Positions 26,274 to 37,486 of a stretch of DNA of 64,000 bases are shown here, piece after piece. Position 1 is the first letter of the stretch, and each line of letters opens with the position of its first letter. A model generated the notes under the pieces. The model was not told the origin of the DNA. It did no database searches and saw only the letters and a program-made list of their open reading frames with translations. Origin of the DNA: Emmonsiellopsis sp. PD_33 (lineage: Eukaryota > Ascomycota > Eurotiomycetes > Onygenales > Ajellomycetaceae); assembly GCA_032988165.1 (NCBI GenBank), contig JANTQF010000082.1, positions 61,998 through 125,997 on the forward strand. The letters run 5' to 3'. The position numbers were made by a program, and so were the translations under genes.

Positions 26274-29004
26274 TCACTCCTCCTCAATCTCCCCCTCCTC
26301 ACTCCCCGAATGCACCGCCCTCTCCTCCTTCTTCTCCGCCAGCTCCGCAGCAACCTTCTCCGGCGTCCGCTCACGATGCCTCTCCCGCTCCCTCTCATCC
26401 CTCCTATCCCTCTCCCTCCTTACCCCCCTCTCATCCCTCCGGTCCCGGTCCCTATCCCTCTCCCTATCATCCCTTCGATACCTCTTCGCCCCGCGACTCC
26501 CCACACTCTCACTCTCGCTATCTCTCCTCCGCCTCCTCTCACTCGTCACACTCCTCGGGGCCGTACTACCATTACCAGCCGCAGCAGCAGCGGTACCGGC
26601 GGTAGCGGTAGCAGTAGCAGTAGCAGCAGTCGTAGGCGTAACGCTCTCCCCACCCCCATAATCCAGTTCATCCCCTCTAGACCGCGGATCGGCGCGTGAG
26701 CGATAGAGTTTCTCCCGCTCGTCTTCCCGATCGCGGCGCTCCCGGTCATAATGGTGGTGGCTGAGATGGCGGCTGCGGTCGCGTTCACGGTCACGATCGC
26801 GGCTGCGTTCGCGGCGGTCACGGCTCCGATCGCGGCGCTCGCGTTCGCTGCGTGCTGCGGGGGGCGGCGGGGGCGAGAGGCCGCTGCTGGCTGCCTTGCG
26901 GTATGAGCGTTCGCGGTCGGCTTGGGCTTTGCGGCGGTCGGCTTCGTAGGCGTCTGGTTCTGGTGTGCGGCTGAGACGGCCTGCTGCGCGGCGGTCGCGG
27001 TAGGATGAGTGGCCGTTTCGATGGTCGCGGTCACGGTCGCGGTCACGATCGTAGTCGCGGCGGGCTCTATCTCTCTCTCTATCTCGCTCGCGATCTCGAT
27101 CGCGGAGTTCGCGGTCGCGTTCCGCGTCTTCCTCCTTTTCCTTGAGGCGGCGGATGACTTTGTCAAAGGCGGTGCGGCGGAGGTCGTCGGAGTCGAGGGC
27201 GCGGTATTCGTCTGTCTTTTCGACACGGGGCTTGATTTGGTCCCAGGTATCGGTAGCGCGGACGGGGGGGTTGTCGAGGTGCTTGATGCAGGAGCGGAGA
27301 GCGTCGATAGCGCGGCGCTGGTGGCGGTCTGCGGCGTGTTTGGCGTCCTCGGTGCGGCGGAGGACCTTTTCGCGAATGCGTTCGAAGATGAGCTGGAGGG
27401 TGTCAGGGGGGATTTTGGCGGTACGCCGGTCCGTGGTCATGAGGGCGGTGAATTCTTCCAATGTCGTTTTAGGGGTTACTTCGTAGCGTTGGTCCTGGGC
27501 ATTGTTAGAAACTGGACGTAGAGATTTTTAAGGGGTGACGGGGCTCACATCTAGAACATCCAGGACGTCATTTCGTGGTCCTCTCAATGCACGCTCTTCC
27601 TCCTCCACGATATCCCAGAAAAGATCCAAAGGAGTAGAGCCCGCCTGGCCGAGCATGGCAACATATCGGGGATCGTCCTGGATTAGAGGTAGAATGTTCA
27701 TCCACTTGCTGCCAGCTTTGATCTTCCCCTGCTTTCTAAGCTCCTGTAGCAGCTCCATATACTGATCTCTGTTCTTGCGCTCCCTCCTCGCCTTGCTGGT
27801 CTTCTGCTGCTGGCGGGCATCGTTAAACGTCCGCTCGAGTGTTTTGATATGGTTCTCGAAAGCGGTCAGAATATCCGACTTGGTCAGGGCTTTGAACTTA
27901 TCGTCATTCTTGATCTTCTCATTAGACTGGATGATCCCCTGCGCCTCTGACCATCTCGTATATGGCTCCAGCTCCAAAGCCTTGAGGATATCCGCCAGGT
28001 CATCCTTGGCTGCCTTGCGGGCTGCCAGTTCCTTTTCAGCATGTTCCTTCTTCAGCTCGACGACATACTCCTCAAACAACTGGCGCCGCTCATTCTCGTC
28101 GCTGGTCGATCTAAAAATGGTCTCTCCCTCGATAATCGGACGGATAGTCTTCCATCTCGTGTAGTGTTTAATCTCAGGATGGCTTCTCAACATGGTACCA
28201 AAATCTGCCCGGAGTTTAGCCAGTCTTTCTTTGGCCCGGTCCTTTTCCTGCATGCGAACCTCGACGACGTATTTCTCAAAGGCCGCCTTGCGGTCCCTTG
28301 GATCCTTCAACGCACGATATTGAGGATCCTTTATGATTGCGCGGATTGCTTGGTCCCACGACCAGTCTGGCTGTACGTTGCTTCGCCGCAGTAGTTTCAT
28401 GAAGGCAGTCTCGGCGTCCTCGAAGCTGGGATACTCTGGCTCAGTTTGCTGGGCGCCAACTGGGGTGGCCGCGACCATACCGTTTGTATCCGATGCTCCA
28501 TAGCCACCGCGTCTGTCCGATGGCCCACGGTCGAAGTCATCACGTTCGCGCTGCTGGGGGTAGGTAGGGAAGGAGGAGGCGCCGCCTGCGACGAAAGTCG
28601 GGGCACTAGGAGCTGTTAGACAGGATTTCAACGAGGCAGAACGCAGAGAACTCACACAGGGGCAGGTCGAGGAGGAGGCTGGCTCTGCGCAAGGGCGGTT
28701 TTGTAAACCTCTGGCATTTCCCAGGAGCTCTGCTTGGTCTCGGTGTTGTACCAGTATTTGCGGCCGCCCTCTGCGGTGTATTCCTTCCATGGCTGATTCG
28801 ACAGTGCGCGCTGCAAACAAGACGTCAGTAGCTGGTACAGATTAACGCGACAGACAGACAAACCTCAGCCGGCGTCATCAGCTCCAGCGGCTTCGTCCAT
28901 TGCGTCGCCTTGGTCTGCACGTTGTAGTAGTAGACTCTGCCGTCGGCATTGCGAGCTTCCTGCCACAGCGCGGGCGGCACGGGCATCCCGTTGATGGCGT
29001 TCAT
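26274..29004 (-). CDS. prp40: U1 snRNP-associated splicing factor Prp40 (WW-FF protein)
   Basis: Pre-mRNA splicing factor that bridges the U1 snRNP at the 5' splice site and the branch-point protein Bbp/SF1. CDS is complement(26274..27494,27549..28605,28656..28810,28864..29004), 857 aa, with introns of 50-54 bp. Two N-terminal WW domains are visible (LWQEARNADGRVYYYN...TQW and PWKEYTAEGGRKYWYN...SSW). They are followed by serial FF domains starting at SFEDAETAFMKLLRRSNVQPDW and continuing past the last intron. The final ~220 residues are an Arg-Asp/Arg-Glu/Arg-Ser low-complexity tail ending GSEEGEIEEE, much longer than in yeast Prp40. I start at MNAINGM (29004); an in-frame upstream extension to 29160 lacks conserved content. 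Confidence 0.93.
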
Positions 29005-29368
29005 GGCGGCGACAGACGAGGGGTGCGGGAGCTGGAGTGCGCTGTCCGGTGCTGCGAGGGCCGTTCTGCTATTCCTCCGCGAGCAGGCAGGTCTGGCATG
29101 GGAGATGTCTTGTCGTCGTCGCGAAAATTGAGGTCTTGATATCGCTACGGCGGGCGCCAACCACCAAAACCGCCGAGGTTGACCGCGCTTTGTCCGCGCT
29201 TTCGAGATTAATTATTTAGCTGACTGTCTACGGATGAAACTGGGATTTATTTAATATCTATTCTGCCGTCACGGAGCTGGTCTTTGCGGGTTTCTGGATG
29301 CTGCTGCCCGCGCTCTGATTATGCGTGCCATCTTGTCCCTCCGATCCCATTAACCACCGCTACATACC
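29005..29368. promoter_or_regulatory. Short divergent promoter between Prp40 (-) and Trs65 (+)
   Basis: Only 364 bp separate the two start codons, so both promoters must overlap. No TATA-like box close to either start or other clear motif is seen. Confidence 0.5.
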
Positions 29369-31278
29369 ATGGCCCCGGAGGACTTCCTGGCCCGCGCCGT
29401 GCTGGACTCCATTGTGCCCTATGCCTCGCAGGCCAATCTTGAAGAAGCGCTGAATGCAGCTGTCGAGGAGGATGTCGAGGATTCGGCTGCGCTGCTCCCT
29501 CTCCGGCAGCGCTCGCTGCTGTTTTTCGGTGCGTTGCCGCTCCCTTGGACCCGGAGACGACCATCCTCTTACTCATTGCCAGACCACTGAATAGATGAAC
29601 TGCTGCCGGTCTACGTTGTCTTGCGTCTTACGAACTGCTCCGAAGACGCCTTGAAAACCCAGCTGCCACGGCTGACGGTGCAGCTGGAGGCGTTTGCGGT
29701 CAATGGCGCCGATGCCGAGGAGGGCGACGACGAGGGTGCACAGCAGGGCAGAGACCTGATCTTCTCGGGGACGGTGAGCGACACAGAGGATCCGCTCGTC
29801 GTGGTCAACGAGGTGGAGGACGATGAGGACGTTGTGAACCATGTGTTTGTCATATGGAAATTGGATGCCTTTCTCAGTCAGTGCCGGACAGCTCCTATAA
29901 ATATGGTCTATATCAGCTAATTGAGTGCAAGACCGCCCCCGAGTGCGACTGCAGCACCCGTCGGTCGTGTTCAGCGCATCCGCAACGTTAAACCCGCCGA
30001 AGACGTCTGCCGGAGACGTCCAGGATGATTACCTACCCAGCGGTGTACCGGGCTCCGTCAACGTATTCCAATCCTTGTCAGCAAGCTCCTCCTCGCGCAG
30101 ACCCTCGGATTCACTCCCGTTCCTCCCAGCCTCGAGGCTCTTACGGGTAGTCCCCGCGGCCCCAGCAGAACAGTCATTATATAGCGTCCAGCAAGTGGCA
30201 CACCGTCCCATCCGTATAATCCCCATCGCCAGCGCGAGAATCCGGTATTCCCGCCTCAACACGTATTCCAGCAAACCAACCACCATCGCCAGTCTCGACT
30301 TTGAAGTTACGCCATTTACAAATTTTGAAGTCATCTTGGAGAAGGCGGATCTTGTTTTATATGATGGACAGGTGGAGAGCTTGACCATAGGCAACGGATT
30401 TGCTCCTCCAATAACCTGCAGTCCGCGAGATGACATGACTCTTGTATATAAACTCACCCCAGACGACAGCGTTGACGCCGCTTCGTCGACGACCGCAGTC
30501 GTCTCTGTTTTGGATATATCATTAGGTGCGATTATTTGCGTCAGCGAAGAATGTCGTCCCAAGATATCAATGCAGTGGAGAACGAATGTCGATTTCTCCA
30601 TGCCCCTAAACCCAACCTTTGGCGGCCCCAGCCAGGTCCTACAGCGGAACAATCGCCCGGCCAGCCTCCCCATGACCCCGAGTCAATCATCCAACACGCC
30701 TCCTACCGCAACGTCCGCGTCGAATAGACGGTCGTATCTTGCCGCAGAAATTGGCGTGACCATATCTTTCTCGGGCCCCGACAGCGTGGAGGTCGGCAAG
30801 CCGTTCCACTGGGATGTGTTCATCGTTAACCGCTCCGCGAAATCGCGCAAGTTTGCCATGGCCGCCGTGCCGCGCAGGAAGAAGACGGATTCGCGAAAGC
30901 ACATTGCCCGGCCGTCGACTTCATCGGTGTCTAGTCGGAAGGAGAACCAGATTGCGGAGGCGGTGACGGACGAGAATATTGTGTATGCAATGCAGAGGAA
31001 TGCGATTCCGTACGAGACGGAGTTGATATGCTTGAGTACGGATATCAGGGTTGGGTAAGTGTCACGAACTGCATATACTTCTGCTGCCAGAAACAACGGA
31101 GCTGACAATGAACAGGCCGCTGCAGCCCGGGACATGCCACTCGACGGAGCTCAAACTGCTCCCGCTGGCAGCAGGCCCGCTGCACATTGAGACGGTGCGG
31201 CTTGTGGATTTGATCACCAACGACACGATGGACATACGGGATTTGCCGGACATTGTAGCGTTTGACAGGCAGTCGTAG
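29369..31278 (+). CDS. trs65: TRAPPII complex subunit Trs65
   Basis: Predicted 575-aa subunit of the TRAPPII tethering complex, which acts as a Rab exchange factor at the late Golgi. CDS is join(29369..29528,29595..29876,29932..31054,31116..31278), and all phases close. Features fitting Trs65 are the N-terminal DELLPVYVVLRTNCSEDALK segment, the conserved RPRVRLQHPSVVFS block, a long Ser/Pro-rich middle, and a C-terminal beta-rich region (SGPDSVEVGKPFHWDVFIVN; LKLLPLAAGPLHIETVRLVD). Intron 2 (29877..29931) needs a GCAAG acceptor; the upstream TATCAG would run into a stop. The identity rests on recalled family pattern. Confidence 0.8.
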
Positions 31279-31835
31279 TGTCATATTGTTAGCTGTTGAG
31301 TTGTTTATAGTTCATGCCCGAACCTGTAGAACTAGAATTTGCTTTCGAGCTGGATACCATACACCTACGTCTAATTAAATACCCCAGCCATACGACCTCC
31401 AGTTGCATGGAGTGGTGGAATAAATAATGAATAAATGTCTATATTTAAATAAATATGCAGGGTTGATCGACGCTGAGCCTCACCAACTCCAACTTCAACT
31501 TCAACCCAACTTCACCATTACATCAACATCAACATCACCAACATCGACAACATCAACAACATCGACGCCATCACCACCATCTCTACCTGCGTCTCTCTCC
31601 CGTCGTTGCACTCCAGCCGCCTTTCGCCTCCCCAAACCTGTCCGCCCGCCCCGCCCAATAACAGGGCCGGCCACCGCCAAAAAGCCTTGCGTCATACCCA
31701 GAACCAGAACCCAGTTCCAGCACCACAGCCCGTCATTGCGCTGGGGAATAATCGGACCCCCTCCGCCCGCTGTCCCGCTGGCCTGTTGAACGAAGATATC
31801 TCGCTGCTGTCTTTCGTCCCGGACCCTCCTTCGCC
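31279..31835. other. Intergenic: Trs65 3' end and Mpv17-family gene 5' region
   Basis: 557 bp. It contains an AT-rich 3' part and, at about 31490-31590, a stretch rich in CATCAA/CAACATC hexamers that is probably in the 5' leader of the next gene. An open frame at 31427-31789 covers the repeat but is Thr/Ser/Pro-only and not convincing. Confidence 0.5.
31490..31590 (+). repeat. Degenerate CATCAA/CAACAT hexamer repeat
   Basis: Repeated AACTTCAAC, CATCAACAT and CAACATCGA units upstream of the Mpv17-family start codon. Such CA/CAA-rich tracts are common in fungal 5' leaders. Confidence 0.7.
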
Positions 31836-32995
31836 ATGCTCGACTCAGCCAGGCGGAAAGTGCTGGATGGGTTGAATAGTCGGTATATCTACGGTCGTCT
31901 GGTGAGTGGTAACCGGATCAAGAAGGGCGGAAGATTCTTCTTCATGGGCGACTGGCTGACCGTTCAATAGCCGCTACTGCATACGATTATATTCCTGGTT
32001 GAGATGGCCGTCACCATGAGACTGGCGGCCAAGTTCAACTCGTACTATGCGGAGAAGCCGGGTGAGTATCGACCTCTATCAGCCAATATGGCATCTCAAC
32101 ACGTCTAGGCGACTAACACGTATCGCTTTCTGAAATTCTAGTGTTGACTACGATGGTTACCAACGCCGTAAGCCATCCCCTCCCTCCCTCTACACACGGG
32201 AATAGCAATTCTAACATACAATCCAATCCTCCCAGGTCCTCGGCGGCATCGCAGACACAGTCGCCCAATCGATAACCGCCATCCGGGCACGAATGGCCGC
32301 CCGACGCCGGCGCTCCTCCACCTCCTCGCCCTCCGACGACTTCATCGCCATCGAGATCCAGGACCTGCACAAAGAGAAACCGCTCGCGATGGGCGAGCTG
32401 GGCTATGCGAAGAACGGCAGCGCGCCGGCCTTTGACTTTGAGCGGCTGACGCGCTTCATGGCGTACGGGTTCTTCATGGCGCCGATCCAGTTCCAGTGGT
32501 TTGGCTTCCTGTCCAGGACGTTCCCCGTCACCAAGACGCATGCGACGCTGCCGGCGCTGAAGAGGGTGGCGATGGATCAGTTGATGTTTGCGCCTGTTGG
32601 TATGTTTTGCATCCTGCCTATAATGTGAGGATATAGGCTAAATAACGGCGGTTATATTCTAGGTCTGGTATGCTTCTTCACGTTCATGACGGTGGCCGAG
32701 GGCGGGGGCCGCCGGGCGATCGTGCGCAAGCTGCAGGATGTGTATACGCCGACGCTCAAGGCGAATTTTATGCTGTGGCCTGCTGTGCAGATTTTGAATT
32801 TCCGGATCGTGCCGATTCAGTTTCAGATTGTGAGTACTTGTTTCTATCTCGCTGAAGTCGACGTTGGGGGGTTGGTATATTGCTTTTGATTGCAGCGGCT
32901 AATACCTGGGATTCTTACAGCCCTTCGTCTCCACGGTTGGAATTGCATGGACGGCATACCTGTCTCTGACGAACTCGTCGGAGGAGGAGGAGTGA
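31836..32995 (+). CDS. Mpv17/PMP22 family membrane protein
   Basis: Integral membrane protein of the Mpv17/PMP22/Sym1 family, found in peroxisomes or the mitochondrial inner membrane. CDS is join(31836..31901,31971..32061,32142..32167,32236..32599,32663..32829,32921..32995), 262 aa with a 26-nt third exon. Family marks are TTMVTNAVLGGIADTVAQS, MAYGFFMAPIQFQWFGFL and the C-terminal signature FMLWPAVQILNFRIVPIQFQ. A hydrophilic insert (about residues 75-125, RMAARRRRSSTSSPSDD onward) is longer than in Sym1. It could be a peroxisomal form such as PMP22/PXMP2 or Woronin-sorting WSC; sequence alone does not decide. Confidence 0.88.
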
Positions 32996-33683
32996 ATTGA
33001 TATATACCAGAAAGAAGCGGGCGTGTTGTTATTGTTGCTTTTCTTGTACGAAGTGGTTTGGCTGTCGGGCTTTCTCACGGGACAGCTTTGTTCTATTCCT
33101 ACTTTGCGACTTGGACTTCCTTTTTTCCTTTTTTTTTTTCTTTCTGTCTGTCAAAACACGATCTTTTTACTACTGACCTGTTGACTACCGCGATTCAGGG
33201 CGGGATGGTCTGGCGTTCCTGGCGGGGTTGGGTTAGCTTGGCTACTTATGATTTGCTTGCGTAGGTATTGTGAAACATGCTGCTGTTTTATGAGAATCCT
33301 GGATGAGGGAGAGTTGTTGGTATGGTTGTTATTATTTCGGATGTAGTTGGTTTGTTTACTGTCGTTAACTCTACGATGTCTGTTTCCACGACGAGTCCAG
33401 CGGATGCTCTGACCAGCAAAGAGGCAAAGGACTAACAGAGATCTATATAATTATTATACTATTTCCGCTGTGATATTATCTGATATAGACACGAAAACAC
33501 ACACCCGACGGGGACGGGAGAAATCGAGCAAGGGGCTGCATTACATCATCACACCCGCATCAGCCCGACTTCCCCACCGAGATATTTAGAGCCCAATTTG
33601 CCCCGCGATTCTCAACAACAACAACAACAACTTCAACTTCAACTCCACCAACAGTATCTCCCATTGCTGTCTCTGCGCCCAGC
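32996..33683. promoter_or_regulatory. Intergenic: 3'UTR and phosphoglycerate kinase promoter
   Basis: 688 bp. A T-rich tract lies at 33115-33145. The last 80 bp before the PGK ATG hold CAA and CTTCAACTTCAA repeats, typical of leaders of highly expressed fungal genes. No other motif is convincing. Confidence 0.5.
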
Positions 33684-35060
33684 ATGTCGCTCTCCAACAA
33701 GCTCTCCATCACCGACGTCGACCTCAAGGACAAGCGCGTCCTGATCCGCGTATGCTGCCCCGCCATCCCCATACCAAAACACCCCGCTAACCACCCCCCG
33801 TCTCCCTCCAGGTCGACTTCAACGTCCCCCTCGACGCCGACAAGCACATCACCAACAACCAGCGCATCGTCGGCGCCCTGCCCACCATCAAATACGCCAT
33901 TGACCATGGCGCCAAGGCCGTTGTCCTCATGTCCCACCTCGGCCGCCCCGACGGCAAAGTCAACCCCAAATACAGCCTGAAGCCCGTCGTGGCCGAGCTG
34001 GAGAAGCTGCTGGGCAAGCCCGTCACGTTCACCAATGACTGTGTCGGCAAGCAGGTCGAGGAGACCGTTGCGGCCGCGAGCGGCGGGCAGGTGATTTTGC
34101 TGGAGAATCTGCGCTTCCATGCTGAGGAGGAGGGCAGCTCGAAGGATGCCGAGGGCAAGAAGGTCAAGGCGGACAAGGCTGATGTGGACGCCTTCAGGAA
34201 GGGGTTGACGTCATTGGGGGATATTTATATTAGTGGGTTCCCATATATCTATCCCTCCCTACGAGACGAGCAATAATTAACCAGTGTTTATAGATGACGC
34301 CTTCGGCACCGCCCACCGTGCCCACAGCTCAATGGTCGGCGTCGACCTCCCCCAAAAGGCCGCCGGCTTCCTCGTGAAGAAGGAACTCGAGTACTTTGCC
34401 AAAGCGCTCGAGAACCCCGAGCGGCCGTTCCTGGCCATCCTCGGCGGCTCCAAGGTGTCTGACAAGATCCAGCTGATCGACAACCTGCTCGACAAAGTCA
34501 ACACGCTCATCATCTGCGGCGCCATGGCGTTCACCTTCAAGAAGGTGCTGGATAACGTCAAGATCGGCAGCAGCCTGTTCGACGAGGCCGGCGCCAAGAT
34601 CGTGCCGGACATCATGGCCAAGGCGGCCAAGAACGGCGTCAAGATCGTCTTCCCCGTCGACCACGTTATTGCCGACAAGTTCGCCGCGGACGCCAACAGC
34701 AAGTCCGTCACGGACGAGCAGGGCATTCCCGATGGCTGGTGGGGGCTGGATTTCGGCGAGCAGAGCATCAAGCTGTTCGACCAGGCGATCGGCGAGGCCA
34801 ACACCATCCTGTGGAATGGCCCGCCCGGCGTGTTCGAGTTTGACAAGTTCGCCGGCGCCACCAAGGCCATGCTTGCGGCCGCGGTTGAGGCGGTGAAGAA
34901 GGGGAAGATTGTCATTATCGGCGGCGGCGATACGGCGACTGTTGCGGCCAAGTATCATGCGGAGGATAAGCTGAGCCATGTGTCGACGGGCGGGGGGGCG
35001 TCGTTGGAGCTGTTGGAGGGTAAGGATTTGCCCGGTGTTAGTGCGCTGTCGAGTAAGTAG
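33684..35060 (+). CDS. pgkA: Phosphoglycerate kinase
   Basis: Glycolytic enzyme that transfers phosphate from 1,3-bisphosphoglycerate to ADP. CDS is join(33684..33749,33812..34232,34294..35060), 417 aa, the usual fungal PGK length. Visible motifs are the substrate loop VDFNVPLD, SHLGRPDGK, ENLRFH, NDAFGTAHRAHSS, the nucleotide-binding LAILGGSKVSDK, WNGPPGVFEF and the C-terminal GGGDTATV and STGGGASLELLEGK. Intron 2 begins GTGGGT, a less common donor, and splits the ND pair of NDAFG. Codons strongly favour C/G at third positions, as expected for abundant glycolytic enzymes. Confidence 0.97.
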
Positions 35061-35801
35061 AAGATTTCTTTTTTGTATCGGGGGGGGAGGGGGTTGGTGT
35101 AATGGGGATGTTTATATGATGAGGGAGAAGAGATATATTTAAGAAGTCTTATTTTTTACTTTGTGTATGATTGATGGGCTAAAGTGAACAAAACTATGTG
35201 ATATAAAAGGTTCGAATGGGAGTCGTATATAAGTAAGAAAAACACGAAGCAATTGATGTGGATGGGATGGGATATGTTCTGTTTATTAGGGGGATGTTGA
35301 TTGGTGGTTATATAGTGTAGTTTGATAAATGAATAAAAAACCAATCTACAAAACCATTTTTTTGATTCTTCGGGGGAGGAGAGCAGAGGCAGAGGCAGAG
35401 GTATAAAATTGTATAAACTAAAAGCAATATTTACTATCTAAATAAAACGGGGAGAGAAAAAAGAAAAAAACTCGCTAGAAATTCATGCATGCGTGACGTG
35501 ACGTGAACAAGACAAGGAAAGGAGTAACTATATCTTAGAAGACAAACCCCGCCGCCCAGAGTGGATATATGTATGTGTGTATAAAAGGAGGAGAAAGGAG
35601 GGAGGGAGGATGGGTAGGTATTTACATCGAGACGAGAGGGGGAGAGAGAAGGGGGAGTTGCTCCCCCCCCCCTGTTCAGGAGAAGGATGTTCTGTTTGTT
35701 CACGCTCTACAAATCCACCCAGGGAAAAAAAAAAAAAGGAGAAGTCAGATCAGATCGAACCAAAGAAATATAAGACAAGGAAAAGGAAAGGAAGGAAAAT
35801 A
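35061..35801. other. Convergent intergenic region between PGK and the dioxygenase
   Basis: 741 bp, AT-rich, with purine-rich tracts, a C-run near 35660 and an A-run near 35730. It fits two 3'UTRs. A GGTTCGAAT-like string near 35210 is not part of a tRNA. Confidence 0.5.
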
Positions 35802-36789
35802 TTACAAATGCGAAACCGTCCTCATCGCCCTCGGCGCCAACTTGATATTATACTCCAGCTCCAACTCCGCCTTCGGATCGCCCTTGAGCGGCTTGAAATC
35901 CACCACCAGGTCATTCTTCACCGCAAACACCGTATCGCTGCTCAGATACTGGTCGTCCGACGGGAATATCTGCGTCGTCACCGTCTTATACTCGGGATGC
36001 GAAATCATCAAATGAATATGCGCAGGGCGGAACGGATGCCTATCCAACAACTCCAACAGCACGCCCGCCGGCCCATCCGTCGGCAGCGAGTACGCCGTCG
36101 GATGCAGGATATAGCAATGGTAATACCCGTCCTTGTCCGTCCGGAACTTGCCGCGCAGGTTGTTATCCTCCTGGTTCTCCGGGTCCTGGAAGTCGTATTT
36201 GCCGTTCGACGAGGCCTGCCAGATGTCGAAGATTGCGTTGGGGATCCCCTGCTTGGTGCTTAGGTCGGTGATGCGCCCGCGCATCAGACTGACCTGGCCC
36301 GTGTGCGGGCTGCGGACGATGGTGTCGCCGAGGGCGCGGAAGGGGGCGTTGGGGCTCCAGAAGGGCCCGAGGATGGAGGAGGAGGTCGGCGCGTCGTCGC
36401 CGGAGGAGATGACGATTTTGTGCGCGATTTCGTCGACGAGGCTGTATAGTAGTTAGTTAGTTTATGTTTGATATTTGATATGGGTAGAAGGCTCACGTCT
36501 CCAGGCCGATGATGTCGGAAATGCGCTGGCCCTCGTTGCGCTTCTTGTCGCTCTTCTGGCCGACGCTGTTGAGGAAGTTCACGCCCATCATCCACTCGTC
36601 CTGCGTCAGGTCGACCTCGCGCGCGAAGTCGTGGATGTGGCGGATGAGCGAGCCGATCACGGTTCGGGTGCGCGGCGCCGTCTTGGGGCCCATGAGGTCG
36701 ATGACGGCCTGTGTGAAGTCGGGGTCGTAGCGGTGCGAGGCGCCGTTTGCGCCGTTTGGCTGGGAAGTGCCGTTTGTGTTGGCGGACAT
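35802..36789 (-). CDS. Intradiol ring-cleavage dioxygenase (catechol or hydroxyquinol 1,2-dioxygenase)
   Basis: Non-heme Fe(III) enzyme that cuts catechol-type rings between the two hydroxyls. CDS is complement(35802..36441,36497..36789), 310 aa, no signal peptide, so intracellular. The N-terminal helical dimerisation domain (FTQAVIDLMGPKT, HIHDFAREVDLTQDEWM, KRNEGQ) is typical of catechol, chlorocatechol and hydroxyquinol dioxygenases and not of protocatechuate 3,4-dioxygenase. Likely iron ligands are Tyr in NGKYDFQ, Tyr in DKDGYYHCY and both His of PAHIHLMI. It lies head-to-head with a muconate-lactonizing enzyme gene, which points to the catechol branch of the 3-oxoadipate pathway. Hydroxyquinol specificity remains possible. 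Confidence 0.92.
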
Positions 36790-37031
36790 GATTATATTAG
36801 TTATGTATGATACAGGCTGTATAGATACTAGATGTTGGGGATAGAGACAGGAGGAGCGAAGCCAACCACTGCAAGAAATGAAATGAGATAGGAGATAGGG
36901 AAATAGAATGCAAGATCAGCTCGAGAACAAGCGGCCATAAATAATAAATAAAGCGTGCCCTCTCCCGAGAGCCGGGCTGTCATCGCCGGCAGATCGATCG
37001 GCTGTTGGGTGGAGGAGGATGAATTAATTAA

Positions 37032-37043
37032 TTAGGGTTAGGG
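37032..37043 (+). promoter_or_regulatory. Tandem TTAGGG (telobox-like) motif
   Basis: Exactly two TTAGGG units lie in the divergent promoter of the aromatic genes. TTAGGG is the fungal telomere unit and also a binding site for Tbf1-type factors; two copies can arise by chance. Confidence 0.35.
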
Positions 37044-37080
37044 CTTGGAGACTCCGGCTGTTTGTCTGTATTATTATCGA

Positions 37081-37175
37081 CAATGGAGGCGGTTATTGTT
37101 ATTTTTATTATTTATTATATTGTTAATATCTATATCTATATCTATATCCTTTATATCCTTTATATCTGTCTGTGT
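37081..37175 (+). repeat. AT-rich simple repeat with TATATC hexamers
   Basis: TTATT-rich sequence passes into repeated ATATCT and ATATCC units in the promoter of the lactonizing enzyme gene. Confidence 0.75.
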
Positions 37176-37486
37176 CTATCTATATCTGCTGTTCCCTTTG
37201 AATTGCTTCTCCCTTTATCAGTACATAGTAACTCAATCCCGGCTGTGAACAATAGCTTAGCCAACTACCGAGCTCTGTTTCCGGCCGCCATGACGCCGTT
37301 TCAAGGTTGGAATCCGTGTCGGCTGCAACAGCGGATAGATGCAGCTTGCAGTTCGGCAGTCGGATGCAATGGGAATGCATGATGCCATGCTTTTTGCTTT
37401 TGTTTCTGGGTTTGATTCTATCTTTCATACCTACCGACTTTGTTGTTTCAGCGCCATTATCTTAATTATCTAGTTATTTATCCACC

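Larger units (their letters stand above)
36790..37486. promoter_or_regulatory. Divergent promoter of the aromatic-catabolism genes
   Basis: 697 bp between the dioxygenase (-) and lactonizing enzyme (+) start codons, so probably a shared control region. It holds a (TATATC)n-like repeat at 37125-37170 and two tandem TTAGGG units at 37032-37043. No activator site is recognised with confidence. Confidence 0.55.

Noticed and set aside
35205..35222. GGTTCGAAT string resembling a tRNA B-box
   Set aside because: No matching A-box, anticodon arm or acceptor stem can be formed around it.
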